Of a stretch of DNA of 64,000 nucleotides, positions 1 through 12,366 are shown in pieces. The stretch comes from Epichloe hybrida (taxonomy: Eukaryota > Ascomycota > Sordariomycetes > Hypocreales > Clavicipitaceae). The notes under the pieces were generated by a model. It was not told where the DNA came from and ran no database searches. It saw nothing but the letters and a program-made list of their open reading frames with translations. The translations under genes and the position numbers were made by a program. Location of the stretch: positions 124,001-188,000 of the forward strand of contig JAFEKR010000023.1 of NCBI GenBank assembly GCA_019022495.1, given 5' to 3'. Numbering within the stretch: position 1 is the first letter of the stretch; each line of letters begins with the position of its first letter.

Positions 1-36
1 TGCGCTCAGATCGAATTCATGGTTCCATAGTCCACC

Positions 37-2891
37 ATGGGTATCTCCAATTACTTCAAGGCCAGCAGCAGGCCTGAGCCTGTTCCTCAACCCCAGACAG
101 ACAACGCATCATGGCGGCCGAATCGAAGTCAACAGCCCTCGGCTCTCTCAGAGAAACCCCCTTCTTCGATCAACAGTAATGGTAATGACATGGAACTGCA
201 GCCGCCAACACCTCGATTCCATTCGCGGCCACCGTCAATTTCTGGCCGGTCTGACCGATCCACACCATCCACTGGAGGCAGTTCCATGTTTCTAGACGAC
301 ATCAAGCATGAAGTCATGGTCAACTACCTGTACCAGCAGCAATGCTCCCAGCTCTGGGTGAGCGATGGCTCCGGCGAGATTGAGGGTGTTCTGCTTCGCA
401 AAGTCCGCGGGCACTACATGGCCTGCCCTCCTCAGCTGGGCAATTCACCCTTCGCCATGGCTTGCACGGCAATGAACGTGCAGTGCGCAATGACCGTCAA
501 CTCCCGTGTCATCAAGACTTTTCTTCAGTGGTCTCCCGATGCCGTCGACGTTCCTCTGATGAATGGCTTGAGAGTCCAAATTCTGCCCACCATTGAAGAT
601 CTTCCGAGGGCACGCAAGCATCAGTTTGCCGCTTTCGTCGCCTCCGAAGGCCTCCTAATTGTGTGGGATGATGACCCAGTGCACATTGTGCAGCGTGCCA
701 AGGCCATTGAGTCGGAGCTCATGGAACTCGTCTGGAAAGCTGGCAACACCGATGACGAGGAGGAGGAAAAGAAGGGTCCCAACGTCATTGAGGCCGAGAT
801 TGACGAGGAGAGCGGCGAGGTCAAGCCCGAGAAGCGGCCCATTCACTTGCAAAATACTGTGCTCGTTTCACTGACACTCATTCTGGTCACGGTGTCTCTT
901 GGTGCCGCTTGGCGTGCGCTGGCCATCGAAGTATCTGTCGATGGCGACTACATTCGATTGGCGCTCGTCGCCTTATTCCCGATCCAAATCTTCTTCACCC
1001 TCTTCTTTGCCCAAGTCATCATCGGCTGTCTGGCTCAAATTTTTGGCCCCATTCGCCAGCTCACAATCAACTCCAAGTTCTATTCCGCGAGACCGCCACC
1101 CCGACTGCAGAGCTCAGTCCTGCCTCACGTCACCATTCAATGTCCCGTATACAAGGAAGGTCTACAGGGTGTCATCGTTCCCACTGTCAAGTCCATCAAG
1201 CAGGCCATGTCGACGTATGAACTTCAGGGTGGTTCCGCCAACATGTTTGTCAACGACGATGGTCTGCAGCTTCTCCCGGAAGAGGATCGCCGTGCTCGAA
1301 TCGAGTTCTATGCCGATAACAGCATCGGCTGGGTCGCTCGTCCCAAGCATGGTGAGAACGGGTTCATGCGAAAGGGAAAGTTCAAGAAGGCATCCAACAT
1401 GAACTTCGCCCTCATGGTCTCGTGCAAGGTCGAGGAGAAGCTTCAAGCCATCAACCGCCCTCCGGAGTGGAGTCAGCATGATGAAGCTCACGCTTACGAG
1501 CAGGCTTTGAAGGAGGTCCTCGAGGAAGATGGTCGAGCTTGGGCCGATGGCAACATTCGTGTTGGCGACTATGTTCTCTTGATTGACTCCGATACTCGTG
1601 TTCCTGTTGACTGCTTCCTCGATGCTGTTTCCGAAATGGAGCAGTCTCCCGACGTTGGCATCATGCAATTCTCTTCCGGTGTCATGCAGGTTGTGCATAC
1701 GTACTTTGAGAACGGCATCACGTTCTTCACCAACCTCATTTACTCGGCCATTCGATACACTGTCTCTAATGGCGATGTGGCCCCCTTTGTCGGCCACAAT
1801 GCCATGCTTCGTTGGTCTGCTATCCAGCAAGTTTCATACCAAGATGAGGATGGCTATGACAAATTCTGGTCCGAAAGCCACGTTTCGGAGGATTTCGACA
1901 TGTCGCTCCGTCTCCAGTGCAGCGGCTATATCATTCGACTTGCCGCGTGGGCTGGCGAGGGTTTCAAGGAAGGTGTGTCTCTGACTGTGTATGACGAGCT
2001 GGCGCGATGGGAGAAGTACGCCTACGGCTGCAATGAACTGTTGTTCCATCCCGTCCGCACTTGGCTTTGGCGTGGTCCCTTTACTCCCCTCTTCCGGCGT
2101 TTCCTGTTCTCCAACATCCGCTTCACCTCCAAGATCACCGTCATATCATATATCGGCACGTATTATGCCATCGGCGCCGCCTGGATCATGACCACTGTGA
2201 ACTACTTCCTGATGGGGTGGTTCAATGGATACCTGGATAAGTACTATGTCGACTCGTGGAAGGTTTGGTTCTCCATCATCATTGTCTTCAATGGGCTCGG
2301 CAATGTTGCTCTCGCTGTGATGCGGTATCGCCTTGGCGAGCGAAATCTGCTGTACGCGCTATTCGAGAATTTCAAGTGGACCATCATGCTGGCAATCTTC
2401 TTGGGTGGACTGTCGCTTCATGTCAGCCAAGCGCTGCTGGCTCACATGTTCGAGATCAACATGACCTGGGGCTCAACCAGCAAGGAAGCCGAGTTCTCCA
2501 ACTTCTTCATTGAGATCCCCAAGGTTCTCAAAAAGGTGAGTTTTGGGTTTTCTTTTTTTCTCTTGGGCCATTCTTCTTTGGTGTAGAGTTCTCAAGGGTA
2601 GCGCACAAGCTTCATTACTCTGGCTGAACCTTGGTTCGGGGTTTCGACTGAGAGCCACGACTTGTAAAAGGATGAAGAATGCTGACCATGATGGGATTCT
2701 AGTTCAAATTCTCCATGCTCTTCTCACTGATTGCCATTGCTGGCATGATCATATTAGCCGTTGCACCGTTCGTTCCCCACGACTGGCGCATCACAGACTT
2801 TGTCGCGATTCTTCCCATGGCGACGGTGGCTGCCAGTCACTTCCTGCTGCCACTGGCGCTGAACCCTGCCCTCATGACATTCTCATGGTAA
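37..2891 (+). CDS. Family-2 glycosyltransferase, multi-pass membrane protein
   Basis: Two exons, 37-2535 and 2703-2891, give 895 residues; the intron 2536-2702 is phase 0, starts GTGAG and has a GCTGAC branch site before the acceptor. The start has a strong context (CCACCATGG) and an in-frame TAG lies at 28-30. The first 90 residues are polar and proline/serine-rich. Two membrane segments follow near 275-295 and 305-330, then a GT-A domain: VTIQCPVYKEG near 364, VNDDG near 404, DSDTRVP near 515 (metal-binding DxD), EDFDMSLRLQ near 617 (catalytic base region) and ARWEKYAYG near 656 in the place of the QxxRW motif. Several C-terminal membrane segments follow. This layout is that of processive or semi-processive GT2 enzymes of the cellulose/hyaluronan synthase type. 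Fungal proteins of this broad type include one needed for hyphal growth on solid surfaces in plant pathogens; membership of that exact group is inference. The sugar product is unknown. Confidence 0.85.
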
Positions 2892-3852
2892 GGGAAGCGG
2901 TCAAGGGAAACCACAAGACGTATTTACAACTATATACATGCACATATTCTACACGCCCGCATACTCGCACTCTAACGCGCATCGAATCGCGTTTCGTATC
3001 TATATTTACAGCAACCCGACACACGTTGCTTGCGTCATTTATCTCGCATATCATGCTGGGGGGATTCTATATTAGACGGCAAATTTTTTTATTTCTTTTT
3101 CCCAAAGGGGGGCTCACCATTTACGTGTTCATGACTTGGTTCGGGCAGTCTAGCTATGGCCCTATACCGCTCCAATAATAGATTTCAGGTAACATTGCAC
3201 GGTATTGGCGTGACAGCCATCCGTGGGGGGAAGCAACCGAACGACAGGGCACGTCAGGCGTCTGTTGCCTTTGATTGTTCATATTCAAGGATAGTAAAAG
3301 CGGACGGGGGAGTCAAGGACACATGAGAGGAATGACAAATAGAGCACACGGAAGTGGTAGTAAGTAGGTACGGTACGGTGGTGGGCGGAATATAGACACG
3401 TCCAGACTCATCTCGCAGACACAACTCGACGGTGAATATACCGGTGATGATGCATTTTGCGCGCATCATGACACGTATACTATGCGACATGGCACAGCAC
3501 GGAACATTGTTTGAAAAAGAAAAATGATGTCTCGAGAATATAGTGGATTTAGACAAGAGCCTGCCTGGTCTCTCCATCCATTCCAAAACCTTTTTTAGAC
3601 CCCTCGTGACGTGAGAAGAAGAACAGGAACAGAAACAGGAACGAAAAGAGAAGAAGATGACGAAAACAAGACAAAACGAGACGCCTCTATGCCCAATCTA
3701 CTCTATCAAATCTATCGTCAATCACAAGCCTGCAGTGCGCGGTGCAAGTCATGGCCCCCAAGAGATGATGGTAATTTCTTTTTTTCCTTTTTTTTGGGGG
3801 GGGAAGAACAAGGAAAGGAGATGGAGGAAAAGAGAACATGTACGTCATTCCT
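2892..3852. other. Intergenic, between convergent 3' ends
   Basis: About 960 bases separate the stop of the glycosyltransferase and the stop of elongation factor 3, which converge. Short T-rich and G-rich runs occur (near 3085 and 3778-3805). I see no gene here. Confidence 0.6.
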
Positions 3853-4628
3853 CTACTCCTCGTCATCGGTATCAGGGGGATGTGGCGTGCCCTTTGGACT
3901 ATTCAACCACTCGATGTGGCGAAGACGTCTCCTGACCTCGCGCTCTTTGACTTCCTTCTTGGTCACTTTTTTCTTCTTCTTGGCCTTGAACCTCATTTCC
4001 GAGTTGTCTTCGACGCCGGAATTGACGGCGCTGCTGACGACGGAGCTGGCGGCGGTGCTGGTGACGCCGCTTCCGGGGCGGGAGTCCTCGAAGCGGTCCA
4101 GGGAGACGGCGGCGGTGCCGCGGTGGGCGACGCGGCCGTCGTTGACGAGCCACTGCTCGGAGCAGAGGGCGCCGACGAACTCTTCGTTGTGGGAGATGAG
4201 GATGACGCCGCCTTTGAACTCGCGGATGGCCACGGCGAGACCGCCCAGGGAGTCGCGGTCCAGGAAATTGGTCGGTTCGTCGAGGACGAGCAAGTGGGGG
4301 TTGTTCCACATGGCGCCGGCAATCACCACCTTTACCTTCTGTCCGCCCGAGAGGGAGCCGATTTCGTTGTGGTTGGCGATTTCGGGGTCCAAGCCGAGGT
4401 CCTCAAAGTGCTTGGAGATGACCGAGGGTTGGAGCTCACGGTACCCGAGACCCTCGCGGGAGGCCTCGTGGTCGTCGAATTCTTGGACGAGCTTGTCGAA
4501 GCCGAGCTCGATGAGGGTCTCGCGCGAGATTTGGGAGTTGTACTTGGGGAGGAGGTTTCGCCATTTTCTGTTTGAAGAAGGGAGGGTTGCGGTGTTAGTT
4601 TGGTGCGACGATGCAGTTTATAGTTTTG

Positions 4629-4662
<34 letters not shown>

Positions 4663-7280
4663 AGAGAGAGAGAGAGGCGCGAGGGAAAGGAAATAAAACC
4701 GTACACTTCGTATTGGAACGTCTTCTTGTATTTTTGACGACCGACGAGGGCTTCCACCTGCCTGGCGGCCTTGCCGTCCTTCAGGTCAACCCACTTGTCC
4801 ATTTGCTCGCGGTCCTTGTCGGATAAGATACGAGTCTGCTTCATGTGGACTTCGCGGTCGTCACCGTTGGCATATCGCCACTGGAGGTACTGGTTCGGGG
4901 TCTTCTCGAGGTGCATCTCCACGTGCTCCAGAGCGTGCTGCTTGATGTAACCGATGCGCAGGTTGGGATGCTTCTCGACTTTGCCTGTGGTGGGGATGCT
5001 TTCACCGGTGAGCAACTTGATGAGGGTGGACTTGCCCGCACCGTTGGGCCCAATGATGGCCACACGAGAAGACAGAGACAGCTGACAGGAGACCTCGGAC
5101 AGCGAGGGCTTTGGGGCCTTGGGGTACGTGTACGACACGTTGCTCATGCGAATGATGGCTCGCGTCTGCGACTTGACGCCTGTGAGAATTCCCGGAGGAG
5201 GAAACTTGAACTGGACGTTGGAGGCAGACAGGGTGTAGTAGGACTTGGCTTCGGGACGGACCTCCACAAAGGCAGCCAGGTTGCCCTTGTAGCATGCCAG
5301 CTTCTTGTTGGGCTCGTAGTGGTAGATGTCCGTGGTGACATTGTCCAGGAACCCGGAGTCGTGAGAAACAATGAGACTGGTGATGTTTGGGTGAGTCTTG
5401 AGGTAGTTCTCCAGCCAGGCGATGTTGGCAACGTCGAGATGATTGGTGGGTTCGTCGAGGAGAAGCACGTCGGCTTTTCTGAGCATGGCACGAGCCAAGG
5501 CGAGCTTCATCTTCCAACCACCAGACAGCGAGCCGACCTTGTGGGATTGACGACCCTCGGGCCCAGCAGTGAAGCCAAACTCAGTCAGGACCTCGGAGAT
5601 GTGCTCGATGCCCTGGGGGCCGATTTCGGGGTCCTTGGCGACGAACTCGAGAATGGAAATGTCGGCATCTTCGCCCTGGTTGTGTTCGACATAGCAAGTG
5701 CGCAGGACATCCTGGGAGGGAAACCCTTCCAGCTTGCCATTGGAGATGGATCGCATGAGAGTAGATTTGCCAGCGCCGTTGCGGCCGCAGAGACCATAGC
5801 GATGGCCCTTGAGCAGCCGCAGATTTGTGTGCGACAGGAGCAGCATACCACCGTACGCCAGTGAGAAGTCGGCATTGACAATCTCGACCTCTCCATCATC
5901 TTCTTTCTCGGGAACGCCATACCTGCGCTGATCCTCTTCAACGTAGTGTTGTTGGATGACATCAGCGACCTTCTGGGCAGCCTCGGGGTTCTGCATGAGG
6001 GGCTGCAGATAGGGACCGACGCGATCACCAATACGGTTCACGAATCGGTAGTTGACATCGGCTGCGACCATGGCGCCGATGTAAGAGCGAGCGGGAGCGA
6101 AGATGTCTGGCTGGCCAGCAAGACCACCGTTCTTCTTGACCTGCTCGTCCAACAGCTTGGCGACATCGTCGGCCGTGGTTCGAGCGGCCACCTCTTTGTC
6201 GTTGGCCATGGCTTTTTCCATGACGTCTAGGGCCCGGTTGGCGACCTCGCGGACTTCGGGGAGCGAAGCGCGGTCGGCCACAGACTTGATACCGGGGGAT
6301 AGCTTGGGCAGGAATGTTCTGGCTTCGATGGGGTCGTGCACAAGCTTGGTCAAGTTCTCGGTAATGACACAAGTCTGTCGTAAAACTTCTTGGGCCGTGT
6401 TGGGCGAGTTCAGCGATCGCTCGAGAAAGGGCGTCAGCAGAGCCAAGACTGGCGAGGTGACGATGGCCACAAAGGTGGTCTGGGACAAGGCATGGATGGC
6501 CTTCTGCGTGGACTGGGCAGAAGGGTGCTGCATCGTCTCCACGAGGAGCGGGATCCGAGGCGCAACATCGTCGTTGGACAGCAGCGAGGTCAACGAGTTC
6601 ATGGTCTGGACAGCCTGCTTCTCGACTTCGGCCTTCAGATCGTGCATGCCACCTTCGACGATGGGGATCAAGCCGGCCAGTTTGGCACCCATGGCCTCGC
6701 GGAGAACGTCCTTCTCGACAGCCTCTTCCTTGCTGCCGCCGATGGCCAGCTTGGCCTTGTCCGCCATTTTCTGGAGCAGCTTGTAGGCGCCCACGGTTCC
6801 CTGCCATTTGCCCGTCTTCTTGCCCAAGTAGGCCGACAGGACGGGCAGCAAGCCGGTGGCCAGCGCCTCGGCGCTCAGATTGTTCAAGAGGGCATCGAGG
6901 CCGTACTGCGCAGCCTCGCGCACGACGGCGCCCTTGTCGGCCAGTGCGTCCAGCGCACAAGCCACAAGACCGTCGTCCTGGCAGAGGAAAACGACTTCGG
7001 AGATGCGTTGCTTGGGGGGGAATCGCTCAAAAATGGCACCCAACAGGTTCTGGCTGCTCTCTCTTCGCAGCCCGTTCTTCTTGTCGGCGGCCGCCTTCTT
7101 CAGCTCGGCCAGCACGCCGTACTGCTGCAGACCGACGTAGCCGACCGAGCTGAGCAAGAGTTCGCAAAGGCCATAGCTAGCGTCGACCGAGGCCGCCGAA
7201 GTCTGGGCAGTGAAGATGGTGTTGATGAGGCCAGCGACGTCTTCCTGTGACGGCGGAGGGGGCGCATCCTTGGACACCAT
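3853..7280 (-). CDS. TEF3: Translation elongation factor 3 (EF-3)
   Basis: Two exons, 7280-4705 and 4567-3853, give 1,096 residues; the yeast protein has about 1,044. EF-3 is a fungus-specific ribosomal ATPase needed in each elongation cycle, helping release E-site tRNA. An N-terminal HEAT-repeat region comes first. Next is ABC domain 1 with Walker A GRNGAGKST near residue 500, signature LSGGW and Walker B LLLDEPTNHLD. ABC domain 2 follows with Walker A GPNGAGKST near 745; its chromodomain-like insert spans the intron (FQYEV then KWRNLLPKYNS). Signature LSGGQ lies near 928 with VLDEPTNFLDRDS after it. The tail is lysine-rich (KKKKK). I chose the ATG at 7280 because its context (GACCATGG) is much better than that of the in-frame ATG at 7307, which would add nine residues. 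The frame stays open further upstream but without supporting similarity. The product is soluble and ribosome-associated. Confidence 0.96.
4568..4704 (-). repeat. EF-3 intron holding a (GA)n and poly(A) microsatellite
   Basis: This is the only intron of the EF-3 gene (donor GTACGG, acceptor CAG, phase 2). On the plus strand a run of about 31 A (4629-4659) is followed by about 8 GA units. On the transcribed strand this is a CT repeat followed by a long T run upstream of the acceptor. The run length should be expected to vary between isolates or by sequencing slippage. Confidence 0.9.
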
Positions 7281-7949
7281 GGTCGGCGGTGACACTGGAT
7301 GAGGCATTATGGGCGAAGTGGCAACACGAGGAGAGAACAATGAGATGAGGCAGGTGGCAAGAACCGACAAGTCGCAGGTCGCAGGGTGCGCAAGTCTGTA
7401 TCTTCCGTCACTTCCCTTGCGTAGTCCCGTACTGGACGAGGAGAAGACGAATCGCGCCAAGGAGAACGAGACAAGCGAGAAAGTTGAGTGCCAGGAAATG
7501 AAAGACTGTGAGCCCGAAAGGAGACCACACACACTTCAGCCGACTAGACCAATACAAGTGGGCATGTGAGGCGTCGCTGACCGATGGATGAGCTCTGAGG
7601 TACGGTACGGATTATCTCGAACTCTTTTTTTCTTTTTTTTTTTTTTCTTTTCCCCCTCCCTCCCCTCCTTGTCTCGCCAGCTGCCGCCACTGGAAATCTC
7701 TTATCACCCCCCAGTGCCCCCACTGTGGACGGCACGTACCTTTGGTGGTGCGACAAGGCACGTGGGGCTGCTCATCGAACCACGTTTGACGTTGGGTTGC
7801 GACGCACCCACGTGCTTTTTGGCATACTTTTTGTGTCTACATGTATTCATTGGTGCTTACGGATCCGTACCGTAATCAATACTTTATTTCTCCTGCATCG
7901 CTCGATTCAATCATCACCCACGCAGACATGCGCAGTTGAAGTGCGCATC
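7281..7949 (-). promoter_or_regulatory. EF-3 leader and promoter region
   Basis: Sequence upstream of the EF-3 ATG. On the plus strand there is a T/C-rich tract at 7624-7675, which is a purine tract on the coding strand. A perfect 12-bp palindrome TACGGATCCGTA lies at 7858-7869. I cannot place a transcription start. Confidence 0.4.
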
Positions 7950-8219
7950 TACAGTCCACCCCCTGTTTGATTTTACACAACTACAAGCCCCACGCGGGGC
8001 GGCTGCTATCAGCTCTAAGTGGCTGCTGCTAGTGGAGCTGTTAGGGGTGCTATAGGCTATTCCCGCTAGTAAGAGGTACTTATTAGTCCTAGTAAAATAC
8101 ACCTATAGTAGGGTATTCTTAACCCCGCTTAGTGCTACGCTAGGCCTCGGCTTGACACGTCATTGGCCTGCTACCCCTAGTCATGTACTTGTGTAAAATC
8201 AAACAGGGGGTGGACTGTA
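7950..8219. mobile_element. MITE with TA target duplication (Tc1/mariner type)
   Basis: The two ends, 7950-7980 and 8189-8219, are perfect 31-base inverted copies of each other. They start with TA then CAGTCCACCCCCTG. If TA is the duplicated target, the terminal inverted repeat proper is 29 bp. The total length is 270 bp and the interior has no coding frame, so it is a non-autonomous element. The TA target and CAGT-type end fit the Tc1/mariner superfamily. Perfect ends argue for a fairly recent insertion or strong sequence conservation. It lies 670 bp upstream of the EF-3 start and about 550 bp past the ERF2 stop. Confidence 0.85.
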
Positions 8220-8769
8220 TATGTACGTTGATGGTGCACCACTATAATATATATATATATATATACACCCACAATCCATCTCAAACGCGCAAGCAGACAA
8301 AGGCAGCATTCGTGCGATAGCCATGCCACCGCTTCAAGCTCTGTCAGACTTGCTTGAAATAGACCGGAGAAATAGTAAAAAAGAGAGAGAGAAAGAAGCC
8401 CAGGGCGCTCAGGGTATATAATAAACAAAAACACATTATAGAATAGCCTCACTGGTTTCACAGTGCATACAATATTATCTTCATCGCCCCATCAATCCGA
8501 TCCACTCTTATGTTGCTACTTGCCTGAAAACACAGTATAATATAAAGTAGAAAAACAGCTGGGGTATAGTATTAGCTTATAGCGTGAATGCTGATACGCG
8601 GTGTAAATGACCGAGAAAAAAGTGGCGTGCGCAGTAATGTACATGCTCTGAAACAAACGCATGATACGAGAAGAGTTCTAGGAATGGCCAGTCAGAGGAG
8701 AAAATGGAAAAAAAGAGACGGCAAGGAAGGTGTAGGTGTATATGGCTGGAGTGTGTCCCCATCATTTAT
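8220..8769. repeat. Intergenic with (TA)n microsatellite
   Basis: A TA dinucleotide run of about 20 bases lies at 8244-8264. The rest is AT-leaning 3' flank of the ERF2 gene, with no gene seen. Confidence 0.6.
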
Positions 8770-10842
8770 TTATCCACGACTCTGGCCTCGCAGTGCCACT
8801 GGCCCTTGGAAACTTGTTGAAGATCCAGGAGGCACGTTACCCAGCTCGAGTCCTTGGGAGTTCTGCCGCAGCCGTTGACGGTAGTGGTTGCCGAGGCGCT
8901 GATCGCCAGCCTTGTATTTGCTCTTGAACCTATAGTATGTTGGTGATCTCGGACGACACAGGACGGTAATCAGGTTCTTGAGCCAATTGCCCTGGCTGAA
9001 AGCCCTGAATCGTTCGTGCTTGGCAAACTTGTGCGAATTGATGTACTCGCGCGTGGTCTCTCCACGAGCCATGAGGAATAGATGATAGCCCATCAGACCA
9101 CCGGGGTACACGAAGCAAAGAACTCCGAGAATGACAAGGGCAAACGGCACTCGAAAGTGGTTGATTGACTCGCCAAAGGATGTGTTCTCACGGTGCATGT
9201 GAACGAGTATCTGCGTCAAACTTGTGCCGATCAGGTACGCTGACAAGATGGTGGCAGATGTGACGAATGTGAAGAAGTATCGATAATTACGTTTCCCAAC
9301 ACAGTTGTTGAGCCATACGCAGTGGTGGTCGTGGCCTTCAATACAGTTGTCACATAAGCGGCAATGATGAGCACGCGGCGGACGCCAGATGTTGCAAGTC
9401 CGGCAGTGCTTGACTGGAACCTCCATCGCTGCTGCTGTGGACTCGGCCGATTTGACCAATGTCCAGTCATTAGTAGGAGGGCCCAAACGAAGAGGGTCGT
9501 CCTGGTGCGCTGCTTGTGGGAACTGGTGGAGATTTCGCGGAAGAATCTGTACATGAATGAATGGTCAGCATGTTTGTTGCAAGAACAAGCAGACAAGAAA
9601 TAGAATGGCGCAGCTTACTCCGGGGTCTGAGACGGAGGCATGAAGAAAAGAGGACAGGCAAATATAAGTCAAGTACGCAAAAGTGATGGGGATCGCAGGA
9701 GAGATGTTGTTCCACAGCCACGGCGCCTCGAATCCGTAAAAGAGGGCGCATGGCACGATTAAGAACAATCCAGTCGCAATGTTGATTGGCGTGTGCTTGG
9801 TGTTCTGCCATCTTCCGCCGAAACAGAACACAGTGTTGCCTTCGAAGTATTGATGGACTCTGCCAGTACTCTTCTCTTTGGAATCGGCGGTCGGGGCTCT
9901 TGGGCCAGGTTGTGATTCGATCCGAGCGAACCGGGGTGATGATGCCGTAGATGAGAGCTTTTCAGCGCCATCGGTGCTCCTGTTCCGACTACATTGCGCC
10001 TGCTCGACTTTGCCGGGCAAGAGGAAACTTGATCGAAATGATCTGGTTGACTTGACTGGACTGGGAAGCCCGGCAAGGTCTCGGTAACTCTTGTCTACTT
10101 TGATATGCAAGTTCTCATTCTGGTCGAATTTATTTTGCAGCGGTCGGACGCTATCAGACATGCTGCGGGCTTGATAGTGGCCCGTAGTCGGGCTTGCGTT
10201 GGCGGTGATGCGACTAAATGTTTCCTGATCCGTCATTTCAGTGCCGCGAGATGGCGGAGGCTGCATACTGCTACCAGCTCCGCTCAATTTGCGATTGAGA
10301 CAGGCCGTACCCTGAGCGTTGTCGCCTGGTGCACCGTCAATGACACTACCACCCATATCCGTCTGATCATCGTCCATATTAGCCTGTGAGGCTTGCAGCT
10401 GTTGATTCATCGGAACCGGTCTCGGGCCAGCTCCTCGCTGAGCTTGTAGCTTCTGCGAACTCATGGGTCGGAAAAATGCACCCGATGTCAGAGAAGGAGC
10501 ATGACTCCGCGTTGTCAAACTCGGGGCTCGTCCTGATGCCGTCGTGCTTGCGATGCTCCCCCTCTTCAGCGGCAGTCCGGCAGCCAACCCTTTCCGCCCT
10601 GCTTTTCCGCGTCTGGTAGCCTTGGATGAGGCAGCGGTTTGAGGCGTCACTGGACGCGAATCCGTGTCCACCGTTCGTGTTTGGGTAGTTGGTTCCACTT
10701 CACGTCCATCGTCGTTCGCAATGTCGCTCGCATAAGAAACAACACTCGTTGGCCGCTGATTACTGCTTCCATGTTGCCTTGCATGCAAGCCGGTGGTATC
10801 CCCTGGTGACCCTGGCGTGTCGTCTGACTCTTGTGAATCCAT
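8770..10842 (-). CDS. ERF2: Palmitoyltransferase ERF2 (DHHC family)
   Basis: Two exons, 10842-9619 and 9546-8770, joined in phase 0 over a 72-nt intron, give 666 residues. ERF2 attaches palmitate to Ras and related proteins at the ER/Golgi, in yeast together with ERF4. The first 320 or so residues are low-complexity, serine/proline-rich and probably disordered. Two membrane segments follow (for example INIATGLFLIVPCALFYGF), then the conserved SDPGI/L-type segment exactly at the splice junction. The cysteine-rich DHHC domain comes next with HCRTCNIWRPPRAHHCRLCD, then GHDHHCVWLNNCVGKRNY, and two more membrane segments. A TTREYINS segment, matching the TTxE motif of the family, follows near residue 585. 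All zinc ligands and the catalytic DHHC cysteine are intact. The upstream neighbour is transcribed divergently. Confidence 0.93.
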
Positions 10843-12366
10843 GGGATCTAGCGGTCTATGGTCGATACAGTCGTCTGATCGACGTTACAACATAATCGAG
10901 TGTTGTGTTTGTCCCACGAGAAACGGGTCTTTCGACTCTCCCGAACCGGATGATGCGACAAAAAAAAAATTGGTTGTACAACGCCCGAAAGGTCTGCACT
11001 CTTTGAGTATAGGCGATATGTCGTAACCCCACGGGATCTCGTGCTACATCAAATCCGTTAAAAAAGTAGATTTCCGAGGTAGGCTGTTCACGGCTGAGGT
11101 ATGGATCAAGTGCGCTTTATCAATCAAGCATCGTCATCGGATTTGACGGTTGGATGAGGAGACGCAAGACGACCAACGATTAGGGAAAATTCGAGTCGGT
11201 AGGAAATTCGAGCGAGCTCAGGCGACGAGGTCGAGATGTCGAACAGAGGGAAAAGGAGCGAGATGGGGGTTGTGGTGGGCCAACGGGGATGGAAGTCGAA
11301 TGAGGCGAAGTCGGAAGAGCACAAGTGTGTGTGGTGTACTTGTTACGCAGCGGGAAGGAAGGAAAAAGAACGCGGGGGCACAGAAGGAAGAAGCAACAAC
11401 AAGAAAACTCCTGCATAGGCGATGACGATGCTGTGCGTCAGGGAGCGAAGTTGTGTGCATGAGGGAGAGAAAACGAGGCGAAAGGATCACTGGTTTATTC
11501 CTTTTTCCAGGCTAAAAACAAGGCAGACGGCGGCCACGCTTGCACACACACCTGAGCAACACCTGAGCAACACCTGAGCACACCTGAGTACAGGCGGCGA
11601 CGTGACGGGCTGGCGATCGGGGCTGGGGACTGCTGTACCGAGTACACCCCACTGTCTTCCGACTTGATGATTGATGCAGCCAGGAACCCCATGTAAGGGG
11701 CTTGGGAAACCGACGCACTACTCGACAGGATAGCACCGGGCTGCCGGGCTCTTCAAGATTACATGGGCTGGCCGAAGCTGGACAGCTGGACCAACCACCG
11801 GCCAGCCACCGCCGACCCACCCGTCCTTGAACCACATCACACATCACAGGGAGAACGTTCCCCTCCCTTCTCAGCTCCCAAGTGCCATCCAGCCATCAAC
11901 ATATCAAACATAATGAACATAATGAACACGAATGTATCGCCGCTGTGTACTCCGTATGGCAGGCGATCCACGCCGAGAAGACGATGGACCCTAAATAACA
12001 CGCTGGCAGTTGACTTTTTGTTGAAGATGTTTGTGCATTTACGGATCCGTAGATGGCGCATTGTTTCTCCACTTCTGCATTCACTACACACATATGCAAT
12101 ATCAGCCATGCCCAATTCAAACAGGAACAAAAACCAATGAACATGACGTCTTGGCTGCCCCGCCACAGAAGCAGGCAAATCACCATCCATCTTCACGTGA
12201 TGCCTTCGACCCCCCCAGTGACCAATCAAATGCCCTCCAGGTCCAGGTCCAGACACGACTTCGCAGGAACCCAGGCAAGGGAAGCTTCTGACCTCACAGC
12301 CTTTTTTTGCTCTCCTCGACAACCCGTTACCAAACAACCATCATACACGACGCCCCGCGAGAAACA
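10843..12366. promoter_or_regulatory. Divergent intergenic region, ERF2 and small mitochondrial gene
   Basis: About 1.5 kb between two divergent starts. It contains a short tandem array of an 11-base unit (ACACCTGAGCA, about 3.5 copies, 11550-11588) and a second copy of the palindrome TACGGATCCGTA at 12040-12051. I see no convincing gene. Confidence 0.5.

Noticed and set aside
7281..7532. Upstream in-frame extension of the EF-3 reading frame
   Set aside because: It starts only at a GTG, includes no family similarity and would lie in the leader. The ATG at 7280 has the best context.
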